A stretch of DNA of 18,189 nt from Pelagophyceae sp. CCMP2097 (lineage: Eukaryota > Sar > Pelagophyceae): the NCBI GenBank assembly GCA_026770575.1, contig MU657262.1:126516-144704 (forward strand), given 5' to 3'. The position numbers and the translations under genes are program-made. Position 1 is the stretch's first letter. Every line of letters starts with the position of its first letter. Positions 1-7,522 of the stretch are shown in pieces. The notes beneath the pieces are model-generated. The model had not been told where the DNA came from. It was given only the letters and a program-made list of their open reading frames with translations, and did no database searches.

Positions 1-90
1 ATAAAATTGGGAGTTGAGGTCGAGCAGGAGCCTCATTGGAATCATCATAGAAGAAGTTTTTGGTCACAGGTTCGAATCTGGTCGGCCGCA
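1..90 (+). tRNA. Degenerate tRNA-Met-like sequence (anticodon CAT), probably a pseudogene or retroposed copy
   Basis: The 3' half folds like a tRNA. The T arm at 66-82 has the canonical TTCGAAT loop (71-77), a B-box match, but one A-G mismatch in the stem. The anticodon stem is 27-31 with 56-60 (mostly G-U pairs), T33 and CAT at 34-36 sit in the usual places, and 37-53 would be a 17-nt intron just after the anticodon. GAGC at 22-25 fits the D-stem 3' strand. The 5' acceptor strand (1-7) does not pair with 83-89 and the D-stem 5' strand is poor, so a working tRNA is unlikely. An A-rich stretch follows at once, as behind tRNA-derived retroposons. A 5' part lost at the window edge cannot be excluded. 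Confidence 0.3.
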
Positions 91-443
91 AAAAAAGAAA
101 AAATAAATAGCTCAATAAGAAATAAAATAATAAAAATAAAGATAAGGAGGATTTGAAAGTTCAGCGATTAGTTAAATAATTTCAATTATTTACGTGGGCA
201 TTGCAATGGGATTTGGCTGTATCCTTCGGGTCCTCCGTGTGCCTCCGGCGCGCTCTTGTAATATTCCAAGAATCAAATTAATCAAATCCAGAATCAAATC
301 CAGAAGAAGCTTCGGCGAAGTCGACGGCGCGGGCATCGGGTCGGCGACCGCGCTACAGGATGCGCTACAGGCGCGCCATTTTCGCCGTGCCGCCGAGGCG
401 CCCTAACTCGACGGGGCCGGACGTAGGTCACCGTCGGTGTACC
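91..443. other. AT-rich spacer without a supported gene
   Basis: The first ~200 bases are A-rich and contrast sharply with the GC-rich genes. The stretch holds an 8-bp-arm inverted repeat (174-191), the motif CCTTCGGGTCCT at 223-234 (also in the hairpin at the far end of the window), and a 12-bp tandem repeat at 281-304. An open frame over 194-406 has no recognisable product. It is probably the promoter region of the following gene, and an upstream coding exon of that gene is possible. Confidence 0.6.
281..304. repeat. 12-bp tandem repeat, two exact copies
   Basis: ATCAAATCCAGA occurs at 281-292 and 293-304, with a partial AATCAAAT copy just upstream. The related core GGATTTGA or its complement recurs in other AT-rich spacers of the window (near 149 and 6183). 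Confidence 0.8.
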
Positions 444-2092
444 ATGGCGACAAAGATAAGAAATACGAGGCGAACAGCCCTCCGAGTCGGAGACAAGCCT
501 TCGCTTTGCGCTGCCTCGGAGTCGTAGTGCTCGGCGCCGTCGCGTGTGCGTCCCGGCGGCCGGGCCGACCCTCCTTTCGTCCACGAGCTCCGCAGGCCTC
601 GGCGCGTCGCGGCTGCGGCGAGCGTCGCTGGCCGCCGCTGCCGCGCACCAAGAGCTCTTCTCCCACGACGACGACGACATGCACGACAACCTCGCCGTGC
701 CCGCCCACCTCAAGGACCGCGCCGGTGCGCCGAGGACGCGGCGCAACGCTTCCTCGAGAGCCGCGCGCTTGCTCGAGAGCCGCGTGCTTGCTCGAGAGCC
801 GCGGGGCCGCACTGCTCCGCCTTGCAGGCAAGGCGCTGGACGGCATGGTGGACAAGCGCACAGAGTTTTGCTCGACTGGCATCGTCTCGCAGCGCGTCGG
901 GGGGGTGCGCGCGTGCTGCGATAGCTCGTACGCCGCAACGTCCCCTTCGCTCCGGAGCTTCCGTGGCATCCCGCGTCGACGTTTGCCGCCGCAGGTGCGA
1001 CGTCTGCGCGGGCGACGACACGTGCGAGGGTTACTGCTGCAAGATGCCCATCCTGCACGCCGGCATCGACCCGCGCGTCACTGGGCAAACCGGGACCGGC
1101 GCAAGGACCGAAGGATGGCAGCGAGCGGCATCCGAGGCTGCAGAAGGGGCTTGAGAAACGGCTTCGAGGCTTGAGAAACGCCAGAAGATGTGTTCCCCAG
1201 GGTGCTCCCGGCGCTTGGCGCCCTTCCGACGCTTCCCGCTGTAGCCATCGACTGCGCGACGCCGTTCGACACGCACTGCGTCATCGGCGCAAAGGCGGAC
1301 CACGGCGCGCCGGCGCCGCACATTGCGGCCGAGGCGTCGCACGTCGTGGCAGGAGGCTACCAGCTGAGTCCAGACGCGCGCCTCGCGCACGCCACGTCCC
1401 TCGCCGAGCTCGACGACGAACTCGCGAGTAGAATGCCCTTGTTGGACGAGCGTTCACAGCGCTTGTAGGGCACTCTGACGCTTTCGCGACGCCGGTCCTA
1501 CGTCCTCCACATGGACCCGATGCGGTACCAGATCGGCACACCGGCGTTCCCGCTCGCGCCGCAGCTCTCCTACCTCGCGCGCCGAATCGTCATCCACTTT
1601 GGCATGCAGTAAGTTTTGGGCAAGAGTGATGGGCAAGAGTGATGGGCAAGAGTGATGGGCAAGAGTGACGACTTTGTCCCTTTGCGTTTCCCCTTTGGGC
1701 CCGACGCTTCGATTTCAGGGTGCGGCTGCGAGACAACCGCGTGGTGCTGACGCTCGGCGCGGCGGTGACGGCGGCGCGCATTTACTGCGTCTACGTTGCA
1801 AAGACGCCGGCCGGCAACGCGCTCGAAATGACGGCGTTTTCAAACGTCGTCGACATCGTCGCCCACGACGACGCGCTCGTCACAGAAGCGTACGTCGCGC
1901 CCTGCCGACGAAATGGGCGGAATTGAGCGGGCCGTCGTACGGTCCATCTTGCGGTCCATCCTTTGACGCCTTTCTGGTCGCAGGTCTGCGGCGTACCTCG
2001 CACTGTGGCAAACAAAGATTGGCGTCGTGGACGTCAAGTCGCCCTTGTGGGAAACGCACCGGACCTTTGACAAGAGCGAGGAGCAGCCGTAG
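444..2092 (+). CDS. Secreted CC/Cys-rich protein, multi-exon, 5' end unresolved
   Basis: The reconstructed exons are ~444-545, 596-724, 828-927, 995 to ~1062-1084, 1201 or 1245 to ~1423, ~1469-1608, 1719-1889 and 1984-2092 (stop TAG). Joins 1, 2, 3, 6 and 7 have matching phases and GT...AG ends (gtgcgt, gtgcgc, gtacgc, gtaagt, gtacgt); the joins near 1063-1244 and 1424-1468 are unresolved and may use GC donors. The N-terminus contains a hydrophobic segment (LRCLGVVVLGAVAC) like a signal peptide. Joining exons 3 and 4 creates a Cys cluster, CCDSSCDVCAGDDTCEGYCC, followed by DCATPFDTHCVIG. This matches the CC..SC..C....C....CC extracellular domain that I recall from stramenopile secreted proteins. 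The C-terminal ~140 residues are not recognised. No ATG is clearly in frame with exon 1: the good-context ATG at 444 is in another frame, so either an upstream exon or an indel is missing. Extracellular or wall role is inference. Confidence 0.6.
753..803. repeat. 19-bp tandem repeat inside intron 2 of the Cys-rich gene
   Basis: The unit CTCGAGAGCCGCGYGCTTG occurs at 753-771 and 772-790, with a truncated third copy from 791. All copies lie within the inferred intron 725-827, whose removal restores the reading frame. Confidence 0.85.
1618..1669. repeat. 13-bp tandem repeat, four copies, inside an intron
   Basis: GGGCAAGAGTGAT is repeated four times without gaps (1618-1630, 1631-1643, 1644-1656, 1657-1669); the last copy ends in C instead of T. 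The array sits in the intron 1609-1718, just after its gtaagt donor. Confidence 0.95.
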
Positions 2093-2432
2093 CCCCTTTA
2101 GCCGGCAAGAGACGGCTCTCGAGAACCCCCGAACATTACCATCCGGACCCGGCCTCTTAAGCAGCCCACCCGTCCGGCAGAACCCACCCGCCCGGCAGAG
2201 CGGCGCCCGACTCCCCCGCGTGCCGCGACAAGGAGGGACATAGAAAAAAGACGGAAGATTCCGATTTCGATAGAAGGATCTGCACACTCGCCCGGCTCGC
2301 CGCAAAGTCGTGGATTGCGTCACGTGACCTATTTTTCTTGGGTCAGCGATCGTCTTGGATCTCGACGCGCGTCGCACGCCCCGGCTTCCGCCCTTTGCGC
2401 TCAGCAGCCTCGGCGTCGCCTCTTTCTGCGCC
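2093..2432. other. Intergenic region upstream of the phosphoglycerate dehydrogenase gene
   Basis: No gene is seen. It contains an 18-bp imperfect tandem repeat (2165-2182 and 2183-2200, unit CCCACCCGYCCGGCAGAR) and a CACGTG palindrome at 2319-2328. It should hold the 3' end of the Cys-rich transcript and the promoter of the dehydrogenase gene. Confidence 0.6.
2319..2328. promoter_or_regulatory. 10-bp palindrome GTCACGTGAC (G-box/E-box type)
   Basis: GTCACGTGAC is a perfect palindrome centred on CACGTG, the core bound by bZIP and bHLH factors. It lies about 105 bp upstream of the dehydrogenase ATG at 2433, a likely promoter-proximal position. Its regulatory role is inference from position and motif only. 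Confidence 0.4.
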
Positions 2433-3999
2433 ATGTCGGGTCTCGCGCGGCCGACGCAGTTTGTGATCCGCACGTTTAACAAGATCTCCAAGCCGGGCCT
2501 GGCCAGGTTCGACCCGAATACGTACAGCATCAAGACCAAGGTGCGCGGCAGGATCCGTTGCGAGGGTTTCGAGCCTCGAGGAACGGACTTGAGAGGAAAG
2601 CACGCCTCGGAGGTTGCGACGTACGGACGTCTCCGCGTCGAGGGGGCGAATCATCCTTTTGATCACCTCTGCGGCGATTCTGGCGTCCCGAAGGCGTGTG
2701 TGCAGACCCGCCGACGTCTAGGACGAGAGCGACACGGCGCACGCCATTTTGATCCGGTCGCACTCGATTACGGATGCGGACGTCCCGCTCGAGTGCCGCG
2801 CGCTGGCGCGGTGCGGCGCGGGCACGAACAACTGCAACACCAAGCGCATGACCGAGCTCGGCATCCCCGTCTTCAACACGCCCGGTGCCAACGCCAACGC
2901 CGTGAAGGAACTTGTTCTTTGCTCGATGCTGCTGGCCAGCCGCGGCATCGTCGAAGGCATCAACCACATGGAGCAGCTTCACAAAGACGGTGAGTGGATG
3001 CCTGATGGATGCGGGTGGTGACGCTCTAAAAACGCAGGCACGGCGCACGAGCGCATCGAAAAGGACAAGGCCATGTTCGGCGGCCGGGAGCTCGTGGGCA
3101 AGACGCTGGGCTTGATCGGCCTCGGGGCCATCGGCGCGGCGGTGGCGAACGCGGCGCTGGCGCTGGGCATGAAGGTCGTCGGGCACGACCCGTCGCTCTC
3201 GGTGGAGGGTGCTTTGCGCCTCCCGGGCACGGAGATGAAGATGCTGAGCATCGACGCTGTGGCGGCGCAGGCCGACTACATCTCGCTGCACACGCCGTAC
3301 AACGAGCACACCAAGGGTTTGATCGGCAAGTCGCTGCTGGCGCAGATGAAGAAGGACGCTTCCATCTTGAACTTCTCGCGCGGCGAAATCGTCGACGAAA
3401 ATGCATTGGCCGACCACTACGAGGCCGGCGCCACGGGCCGCTACATCTGCGACTTTGCGCTTTCCGAGCGCTTGTGGAGCAAGGCCAACGTGTTGTCCAT
3501 CCCACATTTGGGAGCCTCTACAGAAGAGGCCGAGGAGAATGCCGCTTCCATGGCAGTGGACACGATCCGCGACTTTCTGGAGACGGGCGAGATCTACCAT
3601 TCCGTAAACTTCCCGACGACGAAGCTGCCGCAGCGGCCGGACACTGTGAACCGTTGCTGCATCGTGACCGCCAACGTGCCCGGCATGCTCGGCCGTTTGA
3701 TGACCGTGTTTGGCGACGCGAACATCAACGTCGTCCAGCAGATCAACGCCTCGCGCGGCGACATCGCCTACAACGTCATCGACCTGGAGCTGTCGAGGCA
3801 GGCGGACGGAAGCGTGGCCGTGTCGGAAAAATTTTCCGTTGACGAAATCCAACGGCACATCATGGCGCTCGAGGGCGTCAAGTCCTCCAGGTTCATCAAC
3901 GACTGGTGCCCCGGAAGCGGGTACGCCATCAAGCACAACGGCGAGGTGATCGGCATCGGGATCCACAAACCCACGCAGCGCTCGTACGCCGAAATCTAA
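2433..3999 (+). CDS. D-3-phosphoglycerate dehydrogenase with C-terminal ACT domain
   Basis: The enzyme oxidises 3-phosphoglycerate to 3-phosphohydroxypyruvate with NAD, the first committed step of serine synthesis. Exons are 2433-2540, 2722-2989 and 3038-3999, with donors gtgcgc and gtgagt; the join gives 445 aa with matching phases. The NAD-binding GLGAIG is at residues 153-158, with Asp176 at the end of the second strand for the NAD ribose. Candidate catalytic residues are Arg240 (NFSRGEIVDE), Glu269 (in FALSERLW) and His282 (IPHLGAST). Residues ~331-400 form an ACT domain, typically the serine feedback site. An extra ~30-residue tail (WCPGSGYAIKHN...) follows it. No targeting peptide is obvious, so it is probably cytosolic. 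The start ATG begins MSGLARPTQFVIRTFN, which lines up with the usual N-terminal strand. Confidence 0.95.
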
Positions 4000-4462
4000 G
4001 CCACCTCCGGCGCCGCTCCACCGCCGCCGTCACCCGCCGTCCGCAACACCGCGCGAAACACATCCGACCGAGCCGCGGCGGCGGGACGAGTGGTGCCCTG
4101 TCCCGACTTGGACCCGCGGGCCTCTACGCTTTGAAAAAAGCGGCCTTCTTTCGAGAGGCCCGACGCGGTTGTCCCGACCTGTGTATATAAACATCTTGAC
4201 ACCACCGCCGACTCTGCCAGTCTCTGGGACTCGAGGGACTTTGCATCCTGTCACTTTGCACCCGCTCCAGGGATCCGACGCGCGTCCGGCGGAGTTTAAC
4301 GTCGCGAGCGAAAACGGCCAACGGAGCCTTTATGAAGTGTGCTGGGCGGACGCCCGGGACCAGCACGAAGTTATTACGCCGCGGCCAATCGCGGCGACGA
4401 CGGCGGCGGCTGTGACGTCGTACCCGTCGTCAGTACGAGCGCCGCTGGGCCAGCGACAAGCC
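4000..4462. other. Spacer between convergent genes, no supported gene
   Basis: It must hold the 3' UTRs of the dehydrogenase (+) and COX6B (-). A TATATAA lies at 4184-4190, but no convincing coding region follows it on either strand. The open + frame from 4169 has no recognisable product and runs into antisense COX6B. Confidence 0.55.
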
Positions 4463-4865
4463 TCAGTGGCCGCCGCCGTACTGGATGCCCGGGAAGTTGC
4501 CCTCCTCGCGCTCCTCGTCCCACTTCTTGGACTACGAGGCGAGGCGGCGTCGGCGGCGAGCGGGTGGTGCGCGCGGGCTCCGATCCGAAAAAAAACGCAC
4601 CCAGTCGTCGGGGCAGATGGACATGGCGAACTGGCGCATGACCTTGCAGGCGTCCTCGTCGCCGTCCGTCTTCTTGAGGCACATGACCCACTCGTTATAG
4701 CGGTTCCTGCGATGATCAGTGCGATCCAAACGTTTTCGTCCTTCCGTCCGCAAAGCCGTAGGGCGCCGCGGCATCTTCAACGCACCAGCAGTGGTTCGCC
4801 TGGTTGGTCGAGGGGAACCGCTTGTCGACGGGCGTCGTCTTGATGTTCGACGTCAGCCCCGACAT
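4463..4865 (-). CDS. COX6B: Cytochrome c oxidase subunit 6B (CHCH protein)
   Basis: This is a small intermembrane-space subunit of respiratory complex IV that sits at the dimer interface. Exons, in transcript order, are 4865-4786, 4706-4601 and 4531-4463, giving 84 aa. Both introns (79 and 69 nt) start GTGCGT and keep the frame. The twin Cys motifs typical of COX6B are present: CX9C (CWNRYNEWVMC) and CX10C (CKVMRQFAMSIC). The N-terminal TTPVDKRFPSTNQANHCW and C-terminal EEREEGNFPGI match the family throughout, and the length is close to that of the human protein (86 aa). An in-frame upstream Met (4922) would add 19 residues; I prefer 4865 because the family starts there. The gene diverges from the next gene across 158 bp. 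Confidence 0.95.
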
Positions 4866-5023
4866 GTTGAGTGCTGCCCAACCCAACACTTTTATCGACC
4901 GAGGCAAAAGGGTTATGGGCAATTACTCCTGCCGTTCTCAACGGACTCTAAGGGGCTTCTTGTCGTCGCGGCGCGGACGCGATCACGCGCGCGGCCCTGT
5001 CTTCGGCCGATCGGCCTTATACC
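4866..5023. promoter_or_regulatory. Putative bidirectional promoter region between COX6B and the 146-aa orphan
   Basis: Only 158 bp separate the two divergent start codons, so both promoters and 5' UTRs must share this space unless an upstream non-coding exon exists. No clear TATA box or named site is visible. Confidence 0.45.
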
Positions 5024-5508
5024 ATGTCGTGGGAGGACGCGGAGGACGGCGACTTTGTGGTGCCGGATGTTTCCGCTCCGGCGGAGGAGAGCACCGCCAG
5101 CGCGGCCGATGACTCGGAGTGGTGTCCGACGGCGGCCGAGCCCGAGGCGCCGCGCGCGCCGCGAATCATCGAGATCACGGACACGCGGCCGCTGATCCTC
5201 GTCAACTTTACCGCTTTGAGCGACGGGAAGATTCACAACCGAGACGACGCGTGCGTTTCCCGGGCGTCTTTTGCCGCGGCGACGCGCTTCCTAGGCACGC
5301 CTGCAACGACGCCGTGGCCAAGTCGCAGCTGTCGAAGAAGATCGAGAAGAGCTATGCTTTGTACGAGGCCAACGCGGCCCTCATCGCCGCCGGCTTTATT
5401 CGCCCCTGCGGCGCCTCCGTCTGGCGCGAGGCCCTCACCTCGCTCAGAGCCGAACAGCCGGGCCAGTACTGGTGCCCCGTCTGGCCCGCATCGAAACCAA
5501 ACCTCTAA
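5024..5508 (+). CDS. Unrecognised 146-aa acidic-headed protein
   Basis: Exons 5024-5250 and 5295-5508 join with matching phase over a 44-nt intron (donor gtgcgt, acceptor cctag), giving 146 aa. The first ~50 residues are acidic (MSWEDAEDGDFVVPDV...). A middle segment reads IIEITDTRPLILVNFTALSD, and the second exon has a helical KSQLSKKIEKSYALYEANAA stretch and ends with a Trp-rich tail (YWCPVWPASKPNL). There is no signal peptide or membrane segment. The W-E-D acidic start loosely recalls eIF3j, but the rest does not fit that family. The function is unknown; the splice solution makes a real gene likely. Confidence 0.65.
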
Positions 5509-5600
5509 TCCAATCCACTGCTGCAGCAGAGACGCTCGGGCTTGCTTAGACGCACGAGAGTATACACAGAGGCACAACACACAGAATCACAACGTTTGGA

Positions 5601-6120
5601 TCACGTCCTCGCGAACACGTCGCGCTTGCGCGGGACCGGCCCGGGCCGCCGCGCCGCGGTGCTGCCCTTGATCGGCTGCGGCGGCTGCTCAGGGTGCCGA
5701 TAGGGCGGCCGCTGCGGGCCCGCGACGAGCGAAACGTCGTCCGGCGCGGCCGTTCGGGCGTCGTCCGGCACGGCGGCGAGCGCGCTGCCGGCGAGCGTGG
5801 CGAGCGCGCCGCCGCGGGCGAGCGTGCCGTGGCGGAGCGACGCGCACCGCGTCAGCCGCCGCCGCGTGGGACCTCGCTGGCGTCTTCTGGGCCGCCAGCC
5901 CGGGCCACGACGCCTCCGGCAGGCGCTCCAGGTCATGCCGCCGCCGCCACTGCCGCTGGTGGTTGCGCTGCCCCAGGTACGGGTCCCACGACGCGCCGTG
6001 GGGTGGCTGCGCGTCGTGGGGCGAGCCGCCGTTGGCCGGCATGGCCGCGGGCGGGCTCGACGGGGCGTCCGTGAAATGGACGGCGAGGCCTGGGACGGTG
6101 ATTTCTCTGTTGAAGATCAT
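5601..6120 (-). CDS. Unrecognised Pro-rich 143-aa protein, two exons
   Basis: Exons 6120-5873 and 5784-5601 (minus strand) join in phase to give 143 aa. The N-terminal segment MIFNREITVPGLAVHFTDAP looks ordered. The rest is low-complexity, rich in Pro, Ala, Gln and Arg, including RPPYRHPEQPPQPIKG, and ends RKRDVFART. The intron donor (gtccca) is weak, so the join is tentative; without it the first frame stays open to 5689. A Pro-rich in-frame stretch upstream of the ATG, starting at a possible acceptor near 6157, could belong to an earlier exon. No family is recognised. Confidence 0.45.
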
Positions 6121-6441
6121 CCGAAAGCCCCGGCCCGGCGGCCGAGCGACCTGCGGTGGCGCGGCGACGGGCGGCGCCGACGGGATTTGAGAATCAAAGG
6201 ATTTTCAAATCCTCGGGGCGTGCAGGCACGTGCGCCGGTTACCAGATCTGTTCAAAACGCCGCCGCACGCCAAGGGACCTCCGCCCGAGAGATCACAGGC
6301 CTGGGACTGTCGCATGCTGTCAGACATGACTTATTTACACCGGCTGCAGGTCATCTTTGAAGTCGGTACACGCCGTTGTTATGCTCCACAACGCGGCTCG
6401 CATCGGCCGACGTTCTTGCGCGCGATCGTTGCGGCGCTTCG
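6121..6441. other. Spacer with no supported gene
   Basis: It holds a short inverted repeat (GGATTTTCAAATCC, 6199-6212) in a small AT-rich patch. The minus-strand frame over 6351-6440 continues open in another frame past the Sel1 stop and reads plausibly (ADDEAPQRSRARTSADASR), so an alternative 3' end of the Sel1 gene is possible. Confidence 0.4.
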
Positions 6442-7338
6442 TCATCGGCGGCGTCGGGCTTCCTCTTCCAGCGCGGGCGGGTGCTCCAACGCAGCAGCGA
6501 GGCGGAGCATTTGGAGCGGCTTCTCGACGAGGCGGTGTGTATAAAGCGCAAACGCGGCCTCGTCGGCGCCGTCGTCGGGCGCCAGGCTCGCGCTCTCAAG
6601 CCAGCACTCGGTTGCGCGCTTCTCATCCGCAGCGACGCCGACGCCGTAGAAGAGCGCGTGGCCGACGTTGAACAGCCCCAACGCGCCACCCGCCGCCTCG
6701 AAGCAGTCTAAAGCTTTGCCGCAGTCGGCGACGCCAATGTAGTCGCCGCTCTCGTATAAAGCGCCGAGCTTGTTCAGGCCCGTGGGCACGCCCGCGGAGG
6801 CGCAGGCCTCGATGATCTTCAAGCCGGCGACAATGTCTTCAGCGCAGCCGGCGCCGGCGCGGGCGCAGCCGCCGATCGTCGCTAAAGCGTCGAGGTGGCC
6901 TTGGGCGGCGGCGGCCGCGTGCCATGCTGCACTCAAACGCGCGTCTTGGCCGACGCCGCCGACGCCGAGGTGGTACAACAATCCGAGCGAATGCATCGCC
7001 GTCGCGTCGCACCGCGGCGACAAAGCGGCCTCGGTCGCAATTTCGGCGCGATTTGCAAACACTTCAAAGCGATTCGCAAACACTTCAAAGCCGGGGCCAA
7101 AGTAAAACTCGCCCTGAGGCCAATCGGTCTCCGAGACCGTCTCCTCGTCCGTCGAGTCTGCGGAGAGCGCTTCAAAGGCCTTTTGCACCGCCTCTTCGGG
7201 CGAGACCATGCCCCGCGCGTCTCGCGGGCAAGACGCGAGCGCCCGCGAAATGCGAAGCGAGAGGCCCCGCTGCGCCGCCTGCGGGCCGTGCGCCGCGCAC
7301 CGCGCCACCGCAGCGACGGCGAAGAGGACCGAGCGCAT
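6442..7338 (-). CDS. Secreted Sel1-repeat protein
   Basis: A single exon of 298 aa. Residues 1-18 (MRSVLFAVAAVARCAAHG) look like a signal peptide. Sel1-like helical repeats fill residues ~113-255, with the usual spacing of G/A and hydrophobic positions (AMHSLGLLYHLGVGGVGQDA; LGALYESGDYIGVADCGKAL; VGHALFYGVGVAADEKRATE). Sel1 repeats act as protein-protein scaffolds, in the secretory pathway for example in ERAD (SEL1L), but no enzyme partner can be named. The FEVFANR segment is duplicated at residues 84-90 and 91-97 by a 21-bp tandem duplication. It is divergent from the GT61-like gene across 184 bp. The C-terminus is uncertain, because another frame stays open to 6351. Confidence 0.75.
   Translation of the reverse strand: MRSVLFAVAAVARCAAHGPQAAQRGLSLRISRALASCPRDARGMVSPEEAVQKAFEALSADSTDEETVSETDWPQGEFYFGPGFEVFANRFEVFANRAEIATEAALSPRCDATAMHSLGLLYHLGVGGVGQDARLSAAWHAAAAAQGHLDALATIGGCARAGAGCAEDIVAGLKIIEACASAGVPTGLNKLGALYESGDYIGVADCGKALDCFEAAGGALGLFNVGHALFYGVGVAADEKRATECWLESASLAPDDGADEAAFALYTHRLVEKPLQMLRLAAALEHPPALEEEARRRR
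7049..7090. repeat. 21-bp in-frame tandem duplication in the Sel1 gene
   Basis: The units at 7049-7069 and 7070-7090 differ at one base (CGATTTGCAAAC versus CGATTCGCAAAC) and encode FEVFANR twice on the minus strand. Confidence 0.95.
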
Positions 7339-7522
7339 CGTCGGCGGCGTAGGCGCGACCCGTCCGCCGGAGGCCTCGCCTCGAACGCGCCTGGCGCCGG
7401 CCCGGGGTCCAGCGCCTGTCGCTGAACTGCGGCTTGCTGTAAACTGACTCCTGACGCCGCGGCGGCCTGTACAGCTGTGGGTTTAGTGGGTATAGCCGGC
7501 TTCGGGCATCGGCTGTGTGGGT

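Noticed and set aside
146..150. GGAGG as a bacterial ribosome binding site
   Set aside because: The spliced genes show nuclear eukaryotic DNA; no start codon at a useful distance opens a credible frame.
2530..3966. 478-aa open frame on the minus strand
   Set aside because: It is antisense to the PGDH gene, which has all family motifs; the antisense product is low-complexity and unrecognisable.
4184..4190. TATATAA as a TATA box for a plus-strand gene
   Set aside because: No supported coding region follows; the stretch lies between two convergent genes and is more likely 3'-UTR sequence.
4866..4922. N-terminal extension of COX6B from the upstream in-frame Met (MPITLLPRSIKVLGWAALN)
   Set aside because: Family members start close to the 4865 Met, and the extension would use up part of the only 158-bp promoter region; RNA 5' ends could reverse this.
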